Shown here piece after piece: positions 16,292-26,669 of a DNA stretch of 64,000 nt. A program made the translations under genes and the position numbers. The stretch's first letter is position 1. Every line of letters begins with the position of its first letter. The notes under the pieces were generated by a model. It was given only the letters and a program-made list of their open reading frames with translations, was not told the DNA's origin and searched no databases. The stretch covers positions 1-64,000 of the forward strand of contig ONHZ01000066.1 in assembly GCA_900317755.1 (NCBI GenBank). The letters run 5' to 3'. Source of the DNA: an uncultured Lachnospiraceae bacterium (lineage in GTDB: Bacteria; Bacillota; Clostridia; Lachnospirales; Lachnospiraceae).

Positions 16292-18979
16292 TTATTCTCC
16301 GCCAGTGGTTTCCGTGCCGGTATCTGACTGCGTTGTCGTAGCGCCTGCCTCCGGTGGAATATCTGTAGTACTTCCATCTGTTGCAGCAGCACCATCATTC
16401 GTTCCTGGAATTGTAATAGGGAGGGCGGTTGCAGGAGATATTGTGGTCGTACCGTCAGGATTCGTAATGACTCCGTTATGGATATTGCAGGTTGCAGCCA
16501 GCTGGTCGGCAGACAGAGAATATGGACTGTCCTGAGAACCGGAACCTGCACCTACAATAAATACGCTTGAAATAATCTGGTCAATCGGGCAGTTTGGTCC
16601 TGCTGGAAGATATGATGCCGTGCAGATATCAATTTTCGTATGGTGATCGCAGGTATCTGTCGGAACGGTTCCTGCTGCAAAATATTCGTTATATAGCTGC
16701 GAGCCTCTTGGGTCTGAATCACAGACGCCTTCAATCGGAAGCAGGCCTGACTTCGCGCAGACCGTGGCAGATGTCACACTTGAAGGCTTGTCGAAATCCT
16801 TATATTCCAGATTTTCATGAATCCTTTGCATTACATTTTTCCATATCGTCTTTGAATATTTCGTAATGCTCTGCGGCGTATTGTCGTCATAACCGCCCCA
16901 GATTCCACATGTATAATATGGCGTAAATCCTTCGAATACGGCATCCTTATCATCCGTGGTAGTACCAGACTTACCGGCAATAGCCTGGCCTGAAAAGCTG
17001 GCTGCACGTCCGGTTCCCTTGCTCATGACATCCTTCATGGCGCTTGTAAGGAGCCATGCCGTGGAATCCTTAAGAACCTGTTTTGTAGCATCTGTAGAGC
17101 TGTCAAGCAGGACTTCTCCGGTGTTTGAAAGCACCTTCGTATAAAGAACAGGTCTATGGTAGATGCCGCCATTTGCAATGCAGGCATAGGCACCTGTGAG
17201 GTCAATATTTTTTACACCGTTTGTAATACCGCCAAGAGCGAGTGCCTGATTATTGTCTCCGCTTTCAAGAGTAGTGATTCCAAGATCCTGGGCATACTGG
17301 AAGCCAAGACCGGTTCCAATCTGTGTAAGGGTTTTTACCGCTACGACATTTATTGAGTATGTAATACCGGTACGGATATTTGTGTAACCTCTGTACTGGT
17401 TGTCATAATTGTGAAGAGGCGTACCATTTGTATATGAGGTAGGGCAGTCGTCCTGTACGCTTGCAAGCGTAAGGCCGCCAGCATCTAATGCGGCTGCGTA
17501 GGCTGCGATAATCTTGAAGGTAGAACCAGGCTGTCTTGTGATGTCAGTTGCCCTGTTCAGCGTCTTTGATGCGGTCTTGTCACCACGGCCTCCTGTAAGC
17601 GCCACTACATGACCTGTTGACTGGTCTATGATCGTCATAGCGACTTCAGGCTGGAGCGTATAGGTAATGGATTCTCCGGCATCAGGAATGGTATCGCCAG
17701 GTCCGATGATTTCGGATTTGTATTGTTCGTAGGCTGCCTGTGCTTCTTCTTTCGTTGAGAAGTTTAAGGAGTAGGATTTATTCTTGCTGGCATAGTAAGA
17801 CTTCATTGTCTGCTCACTGTAGTTTTCAAATGTACCATCAGCTTTCTCCACTGTCAGCCTGAAGGACATGGAATATTTAGGATCTCCAGAATAATTGGCC
17901 TGATTGTTCACTTCATCATCTACTATTGCCTGAATAGATGGGTCAAGGGTAGATTCAATTGTGAGTCCGCCGCTGTACAGGAGCCTGAAAGCCTCAGTCT
18001 CATCAATACCCTTCTGTTCAATCAGATCTTCCTTTACCTGGTCTGTAAGGGCATCTACAAAGTAGGTAGTGGCAGTATTTGTCATCTCATTATTGACAAC
18101 CTGGATTCTTGAATACACATCATCTGCGAGGGCTTCCTTATAGGCTTTTTTGTCTATGTAGCCCTGGTCAAGCATATTTTTCAGAACCTTTTTACGCCTG
18201 TCTTTATTATTATCAGGATTAGAAATAGGATTGTACTTTGATGGATTCTGGGTAATTCCTGCTATAACGGCATCTTCTGACAGCGTAAGATCCTTTACGT
18301 CTTTATTGAAATATCTTTGTGAAGCTGCTTCGACGCCTAAGGTATTCTGACCGAGATTTATAGTATTCAGATAATTTTCAAGAATTGTATCCTTATCGGT
18401 AACTTTCTCGAGCTGTACAGCCAGATACTGCTCCTGAATCTTCCTGTCGAGTCTGTCCTTCAGGGATGATTCGGAGGTCCAGCTTGTAAAGTAGTTATTT
18501 TTAAGAAGCTGCTGGGTAATCGTTGAAGCGCCCTGTGAAGGCTTTCCGCCGGATGCGACAGAAGTAATGGCAGAGAAGCCGGCACGGATGATTCCCTTCA
18601 TATCAATGCCATTGTGTTCGTAGAATCTTTCGTCTTCTATGGCAACAAAGGCATGCTGAAGGTCGAGCGGAATCTCATCAATCGTCACATACTGTCTGTT
18701 TGCACCACTGGCAGCGAGGGTCTCTATTTGATTTCCGTCCTTGTCCAAAATATTTGTAGAATAACCTTCTGGAGAAATATTGATTTCGGAAATGTCTGGT
18801 ACTTTTTTGATGAGAGAAGAAGCATAAATATAAAAGCCTCCTACCAGGGTGGCAGCAAGAATAATAAAAATAATGAATATTGTTTTAATGAAGCTGATGG
18901 CAAAGCGCTTGCCAGCCTTTTTCTTATCGTGCTTTAACTTCTCTAATCTCTTGTGAGTCTGTTCTTTTCCGTAATTCAT
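16292..18979 (-). CDS. Class A penicillin-binding protein (PBP1A type)
   Basis: This bifunctional glycan polymerase and transpeptidase builds peptidoglycan outside the membrane. The 895-residue protein has a basic N-terminus and one membrane helix (~residues 26-52). A GT51 transglycosylase domain follows with EDERFYEHNGID and QGASTITQQLLKN. The transpeptidase domain has STFK, SIN and KSGT motifs. The Thr/Ala/Gly/Pro-rich tail of ~70 residues is typical of clostridial forms. ATG at 18979 is chosen over GTG six bases upstream because CGGAG overlaps the GTG. Confidence 0.94.
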   Translation of the reverse strand: MNYGKEQTHKRLEKLKHDKKKAGKRFAISFIKTIFIIFIILAATLVGGFYIYASSLIKKVPDISEINISPEGYSTNILDKDGNQIETLAASGANRQYVTIDEIPLDLQHAFVAIEDERFYEHNGIDMKGIIRAGFSAITSVASGGKPSQGASTITQQLLKNNYFTSWTSESSLKDRLDRKIQEQYLAVQLEKVTDKDTILENYLNTINLGQNTLGVEAASQRYFNKDVKDLTLSEDAVIAGITQNPSKYNPISNPDNNKDRRKKVLKNMLDQGYIDKKAYKEALADDVYSRIQVVNNEMTNTATTYFVDALTDQVKEDLIEQKGIDETEAFRLLYSGGLTIESTLDPSIQAIVDDEVNNQANYSGDPKYSMSFRLTVEKADGTFENYSEQTMKSYYASKNKSYSLNFSTKEEAQAAYEQYKSEIIGPGDTIPDAGESITYTLQPEVAMTIIDQSTGHVVALTGGRGDKTASKTLNRATDITRQPGSTFKIIAAYAAALDAGGLTLASVQDDCPTSYTNGTPLHNYDNQYRGYTNIRTGITYSINVVAVKTLTQIGTGLGFQYAQDLGITTLESGDNNQALALGGITNGVKNIDLTGAYACIANGGIYHRPVLYTKVLSNTGEVLLDSSTDATKQVLKDSTAWLLTSAMKDVMSKGTGRAASFSGQAIAGKSGTTTDDKDAVFEGFTPYYTCGIWGGYDDNTPQSITKYSKTIWKNVMQRIHENLEYKDFDKPSSVTSATVCAKSGLLPIEGVCDSDPRGSQLYNEYFAAGTVPTDTCDHHTKIDICTASYLPAGPNCPIDQIISSVFIVGAGSGSQDSPYSLSADQLAATCNIHNGVITNPDGTTTISPATALPITIPGTNDGAAATDGSTTDIPPEAGATTTQSDTGTETTGGE

Positions 18980-19120
18980 TTTCACTCCGAACTATCCCAT
19001 ATGATGCCAGCTTTGTGGTATCAAGTTCATTTCAGCCAGACTAAATCATATTTACTGCCAAAATCCTTCACATTATAGCAAATTTTCTGTTATTATAATA
19101 GTGATTTTTTTGGAGGCTTT

Positions 19121-19762
19121 ATGGCAGGATTTGAAATAATAGAGGGCGGAAGCTCAGAAATAATAATAAAAAAATCGAGATTCATCTGTGAGGCTTTTGC
19201 AGTGCATTCGAGAGAGGATGCTGCAAGGATTCTAAATGAAACTGTGAAAAAGTATTATGATGCGAAGCATCACTGCTATGCTTATGTGATCAAAGAGGAG
19301 AATATCGAAAAAGCTTCGGATGATGGTGAGCCTTCAGGTACGGCTGGAAAGCAGATTCTTTTTAATCTCCATGAGAAGAAGCTGAATAATGCACTTGTCA
19401 TCGTTACCAGGTATTTTGGCGGAATCCTGCTTGGAACAGGCGGGCTTTGTGAGGCATACAGGGATGCATCTTTAGAAGCAATAAAGAATTCAGATATTTC
19501 CGAGGTGATGGAGGGGCTGGAGTATTGTCTTACTATTAATTATGACGATTATGGGAAAATAGATTATTTCCTGAAGCAGGAAAATTATTTTACTTTTCCA
19601 CCGGAATTTTCAGATAAGGTTGCATTAAAGGTAATGGTCCAGTCAGGAAATGAAGGGCAGTTTGAAAAGAAAATAAATGAAATTTCTGCCGGAAGAGCAG
19701 GCTATTCACGATCTGAGTTATTGAAATACTGCAGGGTAAATAATTCCATAAAATATTTTTAA
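19121..19762 (+). CDS. YigZ/IMPACT-family protein
   Basis: The 213-residue protein is of the UPF0029/YigZ type. The N-terminal IMPACT domain carries KSRFICEAF, HHCYAYVI, DDGEPSGTAGKQIL and VTRYFGGILLGTGGL; the smaller C-terminal domain is of the DUF1949 kind. Bacterial function is not settled; eukaryotic IMPACT binds Gcn1. TTGGAGG before the ATG fixes the start. It is a single gene, followed by the tRNA-Gln promoter. Confidence 0.93.
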   Translation: MAGFEIIEGGSSEIIIKKSRFICEAFAVHSREDAARILNETVKKYYDAKHHCYAYVIKEENIEKASDDGEPSGTAGKQILFNLHEKKLNNALVIVTRYFGGILLGTGGLCEAYRDASLEAIKNSDISEVMEGLEYCLTINYDDYGKIDYFLKQENYFTFPPEFSDKVALKVMVQSGNEGQFEKKINEISAGRAGYSRSELLKYCRVNNSIKYF

Positions 19763-19770
19763 ATTTCTGC

Positions 19771-19799
19771 TTGACAATTTTCAAATTGCCCTTTATAAT
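19771..19799 (+). promoter_or_regulatory. Promoter for tRNA-Gln
   Basis: Consensus TTGACA, 17 bases, TATAAT, 20 bases before the mature tRNA. Confidence 0.9.
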
Positions 19800-19819
19800 A
19801 TCACTTGCTTTTGACAAAT

Positions 19820-19892
19820 TGGCCCATCGCCAAGCGGTAAGGCAACGGACTCTGACTCCGTCATTTCCAAGGTTCGAATCCTTGTGGGCCAG
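19820..19892 (+). tRNA. tRNA-Gln (CTG anticodon)
   Basis: Acceptor arms TGGCCCA and TGGGCCA with discriminator G. Anticodon stem ACGGA/TCCGT with loop CTCTGAC gives anticodon CTG, reading CAG. T-arm GGTTCGAATCC is canonical. The CCA end is not encoded. Confidence 0.95.
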
Positions 19893-19897
19893 CGATT

Positions 19898-19927
19898 TCC
19901 CGCAGTAAGTGACTGCGGGATTTTTTT
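19898..19927 (+). terminator. Terminator after tRNA-Gln
   Basis: TCCCGCAGT-aagtg-ACTGCGGGA followed by seven T, five bases after the tRNA. Confidence 0.92.
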
Positions 19928-20029
19928 ATGCAGGAAATGATATTAATACACTAGAAAGAATGGCATCAGGCTGTTTAACCTGGCAGTGAGTAGAAGCTTG
20001 AGAGACTTTCGTTTATAAGAGGAATAGAA

Positions 20030-21190
20030 ATGTACGATAAAGAATTTAACCGGGACGAAAATAAAGAACACAGAGACCACCATAGCAGCTATGGACATGC
20101 CAGCAATCGTGAGCATAGGGGGAGCTATGGACATGGCAGAAGTGGTGGCAATCATAGCTACGGGCATGACAGTGGTGAGCATCACGGCGGATACGGCCAT
20201 GGTGGCAGCGGAGCGCGTCGTGGAAGCTATGACCACAAGGATTTTGAACATCGTGGGGGTGAGAAGGGCAGACGTCCGATGCCAGCTTATGATGCGAAAA
20301 ACAGCCCCATCAAGCTTGGCATCATCCAGAAGCTTTATGTGCAGCGCTTTGTAGAGTTCGGTGCATACTTAGGGGTGACAGAAGAAAAGGTCACGAAAGA
20401 TGAAAAGGAAACTGCTCCCAAGGGTGTTATATTAGAAGTTCTGCTTCCGAGGAATGAACTTTCGGAGGAGGTAAGGACTGGTGAACCATTGGATGTTTTC
20501 GTTTATCTCGATTCTTCCGACAGGCCTGTTGCGACACTTTCAAAACCAAAGCTTACATTAGACTCTTTTGCACCGCTTACAGTGAAGGAACTTTCCAATT
20601 TTGGCGCATTCCTTGACTGGGGTCTTCCAAAGGATCTCTTTATGCCGTTTGGAGAAATGAAGGAGCATCCCAGAGAAGGCGAAACTGTACTTGTACGTCT
20701 TTATATTGACAAGTCCGGAAGGCTTGCAGCATCTGAAAAAGATATTTACAAAATGCTCTCGACTGATTCACCTTACAAGAAGGATGATGATGTCACAGGA
20801 CGGGTCTATGAGCTTGGCGTTGATTTCGGAATTTTTGTAGCAGTGGATGACAAGTATTCTGCCATGATACCGAAGTCTGAAAAGCATGACGAGCTTCACA
20901 TTGGTGACGTGATCAATGCAAGAGTCATGGATGTAAAGGAAGATGGCAAGCTGGACATTTCTCTTCGTGATAAGGCGTATGTGGAAATAGATAATGATGC
21001 AGAAGCCCTGTACCAGCTCCTTGATGAATATGGCGGTGTTTTTCCATTCACAGAAAAGGCTACTCCTGCAGTCATCGAACGTGAAACAGGACTTTCAAAA
21101 GCTGCCTTCAAGCGTGCCATTGGACGCCTCTACAAGGAACGTAAGATCACTCTGAATAATGGGGTCATCAGGAAAGCGGTAGAAGAATAA
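20030..21190 (+). CDS. CvfB-like S1-domain RNA-binding protein with His/Gly-rich tail
   Basis: The 386-residue protein has an odd N-terminus: residues ~15-82 are rich in His, Gly, Tyr, Ser and Arg, with repeats such as SYGHG and GGYGHG. From ~residue 92 it follows the CvfB family: two S1-like segments, a clear S1 domain (DDVTGRVYELGVDFGIFV to LDISLRDKAY) and a C-terminal winged helix (ERETGLSKAAFKRAIGRLYKERKI). CvfB binds RNA and affects virulence factors in staphylococci. The tail is not usual for the family. Start chosen at the ATG after GAGGAATAGAA. Confidence 0.82.
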   Translation: MYDKEFNRDENKEHRDHHSSYGHASNREHRGSYGHGRSGGNHSYGHDSGEHHGGYGHGGSGARRGSYDHKDFEHRGGEKGRRPMPAYDAKNSPIKLGIIQKLYVQRFVEFGAYLGVTEEKVTKDEKETAPKGVILEVLLPRNELSEEVRTGEPLDVFVYLDSSDRPVATLSKPKLTLDSFAPLTVKELSNFGAFLDWGLPKDLFMPFGEMKEHPREGETVLVRLYIDKSGRLAASEKDIYKMLSTDSPYKKDDDVTGRVYELGVDFGIFVAVDDKYSAMIPKSEKHDELHIGDVINARVMDVKEDGKLDISLRDKAYVEIDNDAEALYQLLDEYGGVFPFTEKATPAVIERETGLSKAAFKRAIGRLYKERKITLNNGVIRKAVEE

Positions 21191-21216
21191 TATCAGGAAT
21201 TACTGATTACATCAAA

Positions 21217-21250
21217 AAAGGGACCATGCACTTACCGCATGATCCCTTTT
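21217..21250. terminator. Bidirectional terminator between cvfB-like gene and chemoreceptor
   Basis: AAAAGGGACCATGC and GCATGATCCCTTTT form a stem with one mismatch, with A- and T-runs on both sides, between convergent genes. Confidence 0.88.
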
Positions 21251-21275
21251 AACTTGCTTATTTTCTGAAATATTC

Positions 21276-23003
21276 TTAGCACGTAAACTGCTGCATATTC
21301 TGCTCGAGGGCATTCGCAATATTCTTTAGCTCGTCAGAATTGTTCTTCATATCGCCTGCGATATTTGAAATCGTAGATACTGAAGCGGAAGATTCCTCAG
21401 TAGATGCTGCATTTTCTTCTGCGATTGCAGAAAGACTTTCTACAGTAGATACTACATTTGCTCTTGCTTCTTCCATTGAATTCATCTTTTCTGCAATAGA
21501 ATTGATTCCATTTTCTGAACTCTCTATGCCATCAGAAACAGCCTGGAATGCTTCTGAAGTCCTGTCAACGTCAGAAGACTGCCTTTCAATGATGTCTTTT
21601 ACTTCCTCCATTGTTGCAACAGATTTTTCAGATTCCTGAATCAATACATCTATGATCTTTTCAATCTGCTTTGCAGAATTGTCAGACTGGTCTGCAAGCT
21701 TTTGAATCTGGCTTGCTACAACGGCAAAGCCACGTCCTGCTTCACCAGCACGGGCAGCCTCGATAGAAGCATTGAGGGAGAGAAGATTTGTTTCTTCTGC
21801 AATGTCTGAAATAAGCCCGGTAACTTCGCGAATCTTCTGGGTGGATTCGTTTGTAGCACGGGTCTGTTCAGAAATAGTCTGAATAGTTGCCTTTGTCTCG
21901 TTATTTACTTCGCCGAGCTCTTCAAGCGTCTTTACTGCATCATCATGAGCACTGCGCATCTTTGCGGCTGTGTTCTTTAGTTCATTTACCTCAGAGGTTG
22001 TTTCCTGAATCATTGAACCAATCTGCATTACAGAATCTGAAGCATTTGATGTTTCCTGAGCCTGGCTCGTTGCACCATTTGCGATTTCTTCAACGGCAGT
22101 ATCGACCTGTGCTGAAGTATCAGACATATTTGATGCATTTTTATAAATATTTGTAGAAGAATTCAGAAGAGTAGAACTCTGTGAACGGATATTGTTTATC
22201 GTATTTGAAAGTGTCTGCTCAAGTCTGATGATCGCACGACCCTGGACGCCAAATTCATCATTTCTTGAAGAAAGAGCCTTTTCACGATCATGGATTCTGA
22301 AATCAAGCTTTGACATACGGTTGATGACATGAGTAGCTTCAAATATAGGTTTAATAACAGTATTCAGAATCATTGCAAATATGACAGCGATAATGAAACC
22401 TATGATGAACGCTATGATGGTAATCAGAAGGATCATTTTTGAAACTACGCCTGTGACATCGCTCTGGTCAGCGGAGCATATCAATACGAAATCATTCGAC
22501 TTCGAAACATAGTAAGATGACATCTTGATTGTTCCGTTAAAGTCGTATGTGGTGAAGGCACCTTTTGGAGAATTCCCGGCCTGTATCTCAGCAACGACTC
22601 CCTTTATTGCAGCATTCTCTACAGGCTGTCCGATTTTGTCAGCTGTAGGATGGTAAAGCATCGTGCCGTCACTGCTTACGATATAGAAATACGATGAGCC
22701 AAGTCCTGTGATTTTCTTCCCTTCAAGCATAGGCGTGAGCGTATCTGTCGAAAGGACTGATTCCTTATCCTCATTTCCGTTGAGCCTCAAATCAATACTA
22801 TCACCAATTGAATCAACCATGTCTGTCATGGAATTTTCAATAAGTTTAAGAGAGGTTTTCCTGGTAAGAATACTAGTAATAATAAGACATGAAATCAGAA
22901 TGCAGGCCATTCCAATATTAATCATAATGATCAGCCTGAGCTTAATTGAGAACTTAGGCTTATCCCCTGAAAGGTTTTCGTTTGGCATACTCTGTGTATC
23001 CAT
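21276..23003 (-). CDS. Methyl-accepting chemotaxis protein
   Basis: The 575-residue chemoreceptor has an N-terminal membrane helix (~20-48), an extracellular CACHE-type sensor (~60-180 with [14 protein letters not shown]), a second helix (~190-218), HAMP, and a long coiled-coil signalling domain. The hairpin tip [28 protein letters not shown] is the universal CheA/CheW contact. It implies a chemotactic, probably flagellated cell. The ligand is unknown. GGAGG before ATG supports the start. Confidence 0.95.
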   Translation of the reverse strand: MDTQSMPNENLSGDKPKFSIKLRLIIMINIGMACILISCLIITSILTRKTSLKLIENSMTDMVDSIGDSIDLRLNGNEDKESVLSTDTLTPMLEGKKITGLGSSYFYIVSSDGTMLYHPTADKIGQPVENAAIKGVVAEIQAGNSPKGAFTTYDFNGTIKMSSYYVSKSNDFVLICSADQSDVTGVVSKMILLITIIAFIIGFIIAVIFAMILNTVIKPIFEATHVINRMSKLDFRIHDREKALSSRNDEFGVQGRAIIRLEQTLSNTINNIRSQSSTLLNSSTNIYKNASNMSDTSAQVDTAVEEIANGATSQAQETSNASDSVMQIGSMIQETTSEVNELKNTAAKMRSAHDDAVKTLEELGEVNNETKATIQTISEQTRATNESTQKIREVTGLISDIAEETNLLSLNASIEAARAGEAGRGFAVVASQIQKLADQSDNSAKQIEKIIDVLIQESEKSVATMEEVKDIIERQSSDVDRTSEAFQAVSDGIESSENGINSIAEKMNSMEEARANVVSTVESLSAIAEENAASTEESSASVSTISNIAGDMKNNSDELKNIANALEQNMQQFTC

Positions 23004-23061
23004 AAAAGCGTCCTCCGTTTGTGAAACATTAACAATTTATTTTTCTAAAATCAATTAATTT

Positions 23062-23089
23062 ATTATAACTTTTTATGCAAAATATTCAA
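23062..23089 (-). promoter_or_regulatory. Promoter for the chemoreceptor gene
   Basis: On the minus strand TTGAAT, 16 bases, TATAAT, about 60 bases before the ATG. This is a sigma-A-type site; no flagellar sigma-28 sequence was seen. Confidence 0.65.
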
Positions 23090-23251
23090 GTTAATTTTGG
23101 CATTAATAAGATTAATAATTGAAAATGTAGTTCATTTTTCGCATAATAGATTAAAACAGCAATACGGCGGTTTGATCAAAATAAAAAACAGCGGAACGTT
23201 TGTTAGATAAATAATATTATTTTTTTAGAACAGATCAGGACAGGGAAAATA

Positions 23252-25021
23252 ATGCAGCAGGAAAAATGGATAGTATATGCAAAAAAGGCAGATTTTAAGG
23301 CGCTTTCAAATAAGTATGGAATAGACCAGGTTACTGCCAGAATAATAGTCAACAGGGGAATAGATGAGGAAGGCTTTTCGGATTATCTTAATCCATCACT
23401 TGAAAAATTATATTCCCCACATTTATTACTGGACCTGGATAAAGGCGTTGAAATCGCTTCAGATGCGGTAAAAAATAATAAAAAAATCCGGATTATTGGT
23501 GATTATGACTGTGATGGCATAAATTCTACATATATCCTTACTTCTGCCTTGAAGGAAATCGGGGCAGATGTCTCATATGATATTCCTGACCGGGTACAGG
23601 ATGGCTATGGACTGAATACCCGTCTTGTAGAAAAAGCAATCAATGATGGTGTTGATCTGATTATTACCTGTGACAATGGAATTGCCGCATTTGATGCAAT
23701 AAAGGAAGCGGAGGATTCCGGCATCACCGTTATCGTGACGGACCATCATGAGGTGCCATTTGAAAAAAATGAAGCTGGTGAAAAAATCGAAATTCTTCCA
23801 CCAGCATCCTGCGTGATAAATCCTCACAGAGAGGGAGACAGATATCCATTCAAGGAGATCTGCGGAGCAGTAGTTGCATGGAAATTTGTCTCTGCTCTTT
23901 TTGAAAAATCAGGTAAAGCCGGTGACGAAAAAAAGTACATTGAAAATGCTGCTTTTGCGACAGTATGTGACATCATGCCGCTTAAATCTGAGAACAGGAC
24001 CATTGTTTCCATAGGTCTTCAAGTGATGGCACATACAAGGAATATCGGCATGCAGGCGCTGATAAAAGAAACCGGGATTTCAGGGAAAAAACTTACGGCA
24101 TACCATTTTGGCTTTGTACTCGGACCCTGCTTTAATGCGACAGGAAGGCTTGATACGGCAAAATTAGCATTGTCCCTGTTATTTTCTACTGATCAAGATG
24201 AAGCAGTGCGTATTGCATCCGAGATTCATTCCATGAATGAAGAACGGAAGGAGATGACAGAGCAGGGCAGGAAGAAGGCAGATGAGATGCTTTCTGAAAT
24301 GAATATTGAAGAAAACCCCGTCATTATCTTAAATATTCCGGATCTTCATGAAAGTTTATGCGGTCTTGTGGCAGGAAAAATAAAGGAAGAATATTATCAT
24401 CCGACATTTATCCTTACAAAAGGTGAAAATGGGCTTAAGGGAAGCGGCAGATCAATCGAGGCCTATTCGATGTTTGAGAAGATGTCCGAGTGTAAGAAAT
24501 TATTTACGCAGTTTGGTGGGCATCCTATGGCGGCAGGTCTTACTATTCCAGAAGAGAATTTTGAGAAATTTAAGAAACGCATGAATGAAAATTCAGGACT
24601 TTCTGATAAGGATTTCCAGAAGAAGGTGATGATAGATGTTCCCATGCCCCTTTCTTATCTTGCTTCGCACCAGGGCATTATTGATGAATTAGAGAGGCTT
24701 TCTCCATTTGGAAATGGGAATGAGACGCCGCTTTTTGCAGACAAGGATGTGCCTGTAAAGAAAATTTCCACGATTGGCAGGGTGACGAAGTACTGGAAGA
24801 TCACTTTTTTCATAAATGAGTCATACAGTATAGAGGCATTGTATTTTGGAGATGCTGATGAGTTTAAGCATTATTATGTAAACAAATATTCTGAAAATGA
24901 CTGGAATTTAGCTATTGCAGGGAAGAAACAGAAACTTGCAATGACTTTCTGCTATCAGCCTGAGTGGAATGAATACAGGGGACAACGCACGATGCAGATT
25001 ATCATTAATCATTTTCAATAA
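23252..25021 (+). CDS. recJ: Single-stranded-DNA-specific exonuclease RecJ
   Basis: RecJ degrades single-stranded DNA 5' to 3' in recombination and repair. The 589-residue protein shows the DHH phosphoesterase motifs: GDYDCDGINSTYI, ITCDNGIAAFDA, VTDHHEVP and a conserved NPH. The DHHA1 block is LKGSGRSIEAYSMFEK and GGHPMAAGLTI. The C-terminal OB fold follows. Length fits the clostridial RecJ. AGGACAGGGA before ATG is a usable ribosome binding site. Confidence 0.94.
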   Translation: MQQEKWIVYAKKADFKALSNKYGIDQVTARIIVNRGIDEEGFSDYLNPSLEKLYSPHLLLDLDKGVEIASDAVKNNKKIRIIGDYDCDGINSTYILTSALKEIGADVSYDIPDRVQDGYGLNTRLVEKAINDGVDLIITCDNGIAAFDAIKEAEDSGITVIVTDHHEVPFEKNEAGEKIEILPPASCVINPHREGDRYPFKEICGAVVAWKFVSALFEKSGKAGDEKKYIENAAFATVCDIMPLKSENRTIVSIGLQVMAHTRNIGMQALIKETGISGKKLTAYHFGFVLGPCFNATGRLDTAKLALSLLFSTDQDEAVRIASEIHSMNEERKEMTEQGRKKADEMLSEMNIEENPVIILNIPDLHESLCGLVAGKIKEEYYHPTFILTKGENGLKGSGRSIEAYSMFEKMSECKKLFTQFGGHPMAAGLTIPEENFEKFKKRMNENSGLSDKDFQKKVMIDVPMPLSYLASHQGIIDELERLSPFGNGNETPLFADKDVPVKKISTIGRVTKYWKITFFINESYSIEALYFGDADEFKHYYVNKYSENDWNLAIAGKKQKLAMTFCYQPEWNEYRGQRTMQIIINHFQ

Positions 25022-25029
25022 ATGTTCAC

Positions 25030-25058
25030 TTGTATTCGCAGGTCTTTTTGTATATTAT
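25030..25058 (+). promoter_or_regulatory. Promoter for the hydrolase-membrane protein pair
   Basis: TTGTAT, 17 bases, TATTAT, 35 bases before the ATG at 25093. Confidence 0.55.
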
Positions 25059-25092
25059 TAATAATAATGCTAATGCATTGGGGGTTGATCAT

Positions 25093-26049
25093 ATGTCAAA
25101 AGTTGAGAATTACAGTTTTAAGTCTTCAGATGATGAACAGACCACGATTCATGCAGTAAAGTGGTCACCGGATGAGGGAAAGCCTGTTGCAGTGCTTCAG
25201 CTTGTGCATGGGATGATCGAGTACACTGAGCGGTATGATGAGTTTGCAAGATTCCTTGCAGACAGGGGATTCATCGTGATGGGACATGACCACATTGGAC
25301 ATGGAGATTCTGTCAAGAGCGAGAGTGACTGGGGCGTTTTTCATACAAAGAATCCTGATGTGACTCTGGTAGAGGATATGTTTACGAATTACCAGATTAT
25401 AAAGGAACAGTACCCGGATATTCCATATTTTATCCTGGGACATTCTATGGGTTCATACCTTCTTCGTGAATTTCTCTCTATGAAGGCAGGTGAGCTTCAG
25501 GACGTAAATGGCGCAATTATCATGGGAACTGGCACAGTGCCAGATAAAACCCTGAAGGCTGCGCTTGCAATTGCAAACATCATTTCCGTATTCCACGGGC
25601 CGGATTACAAGAGCAAATTCCTTGCAAATCTTTCGAGCGGCGGTGCTTCATACAAGGATTATGACTGCACGGGAAAGGATCCGGAAAAGAGCTGGCTTTC
25701 AAAGAATGTGGAATCTGTTACGAAATATTATAAGGATCCAAAGGACACATTTCTTTTTTCAGTCAATGGCTGGAAAATTCTTTACAATTCATGCCGGTAT
25801 GACAACAACATGGAAAATGTAAAGAAGATGAATATGGAGATTCCGGTGCTTTTCGTTTCAGGAAGTGAGGATCCGGTGGGGGATTTAGGCGAAGGAGTAA
25901 AACTAGCCTACAAGTCTTTCCTGGATGCCGGCGTGAAGGACTGCACGATGCATCTTTATGAAAATGACAGGCATGAGCTTTTACAGGAGACTGACAGGGA
26001 AAAGATATATTCAGATCTTTATGATTTTATGAAAGAAAGAATGAGATGA
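25093..26049 (+). CDS. Alpha/beta hydrolase, monoacylglycerol-lipase-like
   Basis: The 318-residue soluble enzyme has the HG oxyanion region in LVHGMIEY and GHDHIGHGDS. The nucleophile elbow is GHSMGSYLLREF, the Asp is in FVSGSEDPVGD and the catalytic His in YENDRHELLQE. This set matches Serine aminopeptidase_S33/lysophospholipase-like proteins. The substrate is not known. GGGGG before the ATG at 25093 supports the start. The stop overlaps the next gene by four bases (ATGA). Confidence 0.88.
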   Translation: MSKVENYSFKSSDDEQTTIHAVKWSPDEGKPVAVLQLVHGMIEYTERYDEFARFLADRGFIVMGHDHIGHGDSVKSESDWGVFHTKNPDVTLVEDMFTNYQIIKEQYPDIPYFILGHSMGSYLLREFLSMKAGELQDVNGAIIMGTGTVPDKTLKAALAIANIISVFHGPDYKSKFLANLSSGGASYKDYDCTGKDPEKSWLSKNVESVTKYYKDPKDTFLFSVNGWKILYNSCRYDNNMENVKKMNMEIPVLFVSGSEDPVGDLGEGVKLAYKSFLDAGVKDCTMHLYENDRHELLQETDREKIYSDLYDFMKERMR

Positions 26050-26666
26050 GAAATACACAATACTTTGAGAGGTTATGGAATTCCTTCCGTGCGATTCTGA
26101 AGGAACCCGTAAATGTGGGAAAGCAGTTTGTGGAAAGCAGGGATTATCTGCTTGGCATAGGATTTATTGTTGCTGAGGTGCTCTGTTCTGGTCTTTACTT
26201 TTTTCTATTTGGCTTCAGGCTGAATCTTGGTGTTATTAAGGCTTTCAAATATCTTTCTGCACTTTCTGCAAAGCACTTATCGTTGCTTTCGTATTTTGGA
26301 TTTGGACTTTTAAGCTATGCAATTGATGCCGGGCTTTTGCTGCTTATTATGTTTCTTTTCTCAAAGCTTTTCTCAAATCCTAAGGTAGATATTCAGAATG
26401 CCGTAATACTTATTTCCCTTCAGGCGATTTTTGACATACCAGTCACTCTTGCTGCAGGCTGCGTATCATTTTTGAGTTCAGCGGCAGGGCTGTTTGTTTA
26501 TAGTGCAGGAAAATTATTAGGGCTTCTCATAGTTTCAAAGCTCTATCCTTATGAAGATTCAAACGGCAGTGAAAAGTCATCTTATATTGTATTTTCGATT
26601 TATGGTGCAGCTGCGCTGGCAAAGGGAATAGTAGACATGCTCTATATTTCCATGATGCTGAAGTGA
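26046..26666 (+). CDS. Integral membrane protein, unknown
   Basis: The 206-residue protein has about five hydrophobic helices starting near residue 33, after a short amphipathic N-terminus (NSFRAILKEPVNVG) reminiscent of Yip1-type membrane proteins. It is coupled to the hydrolase gene by a four-base overlap. Function unknown; co-translation suggests a membrane or lipid role. Confidence 0.75.
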   Translation: MRNTQYFERLWNSFRAILKEPVNVGKQFVESRDYLLGIGFIVAEVLCSGLYFFLFGFRLNLGVIKAFKYLSALSAKHLSLLSYFGFGLLSYAIDAGLLLLIMFLFSKLFSNPKVDIQNAVILISLQAIFDIPVTLAAGCVSFLSSAAGLFVYSAGKLLGLLIVSKLYPYEDSNGSEKSSYIVFSIYGAAALAKGIVDMLYISMMLK

Positions 26667-26669
26667 TAC

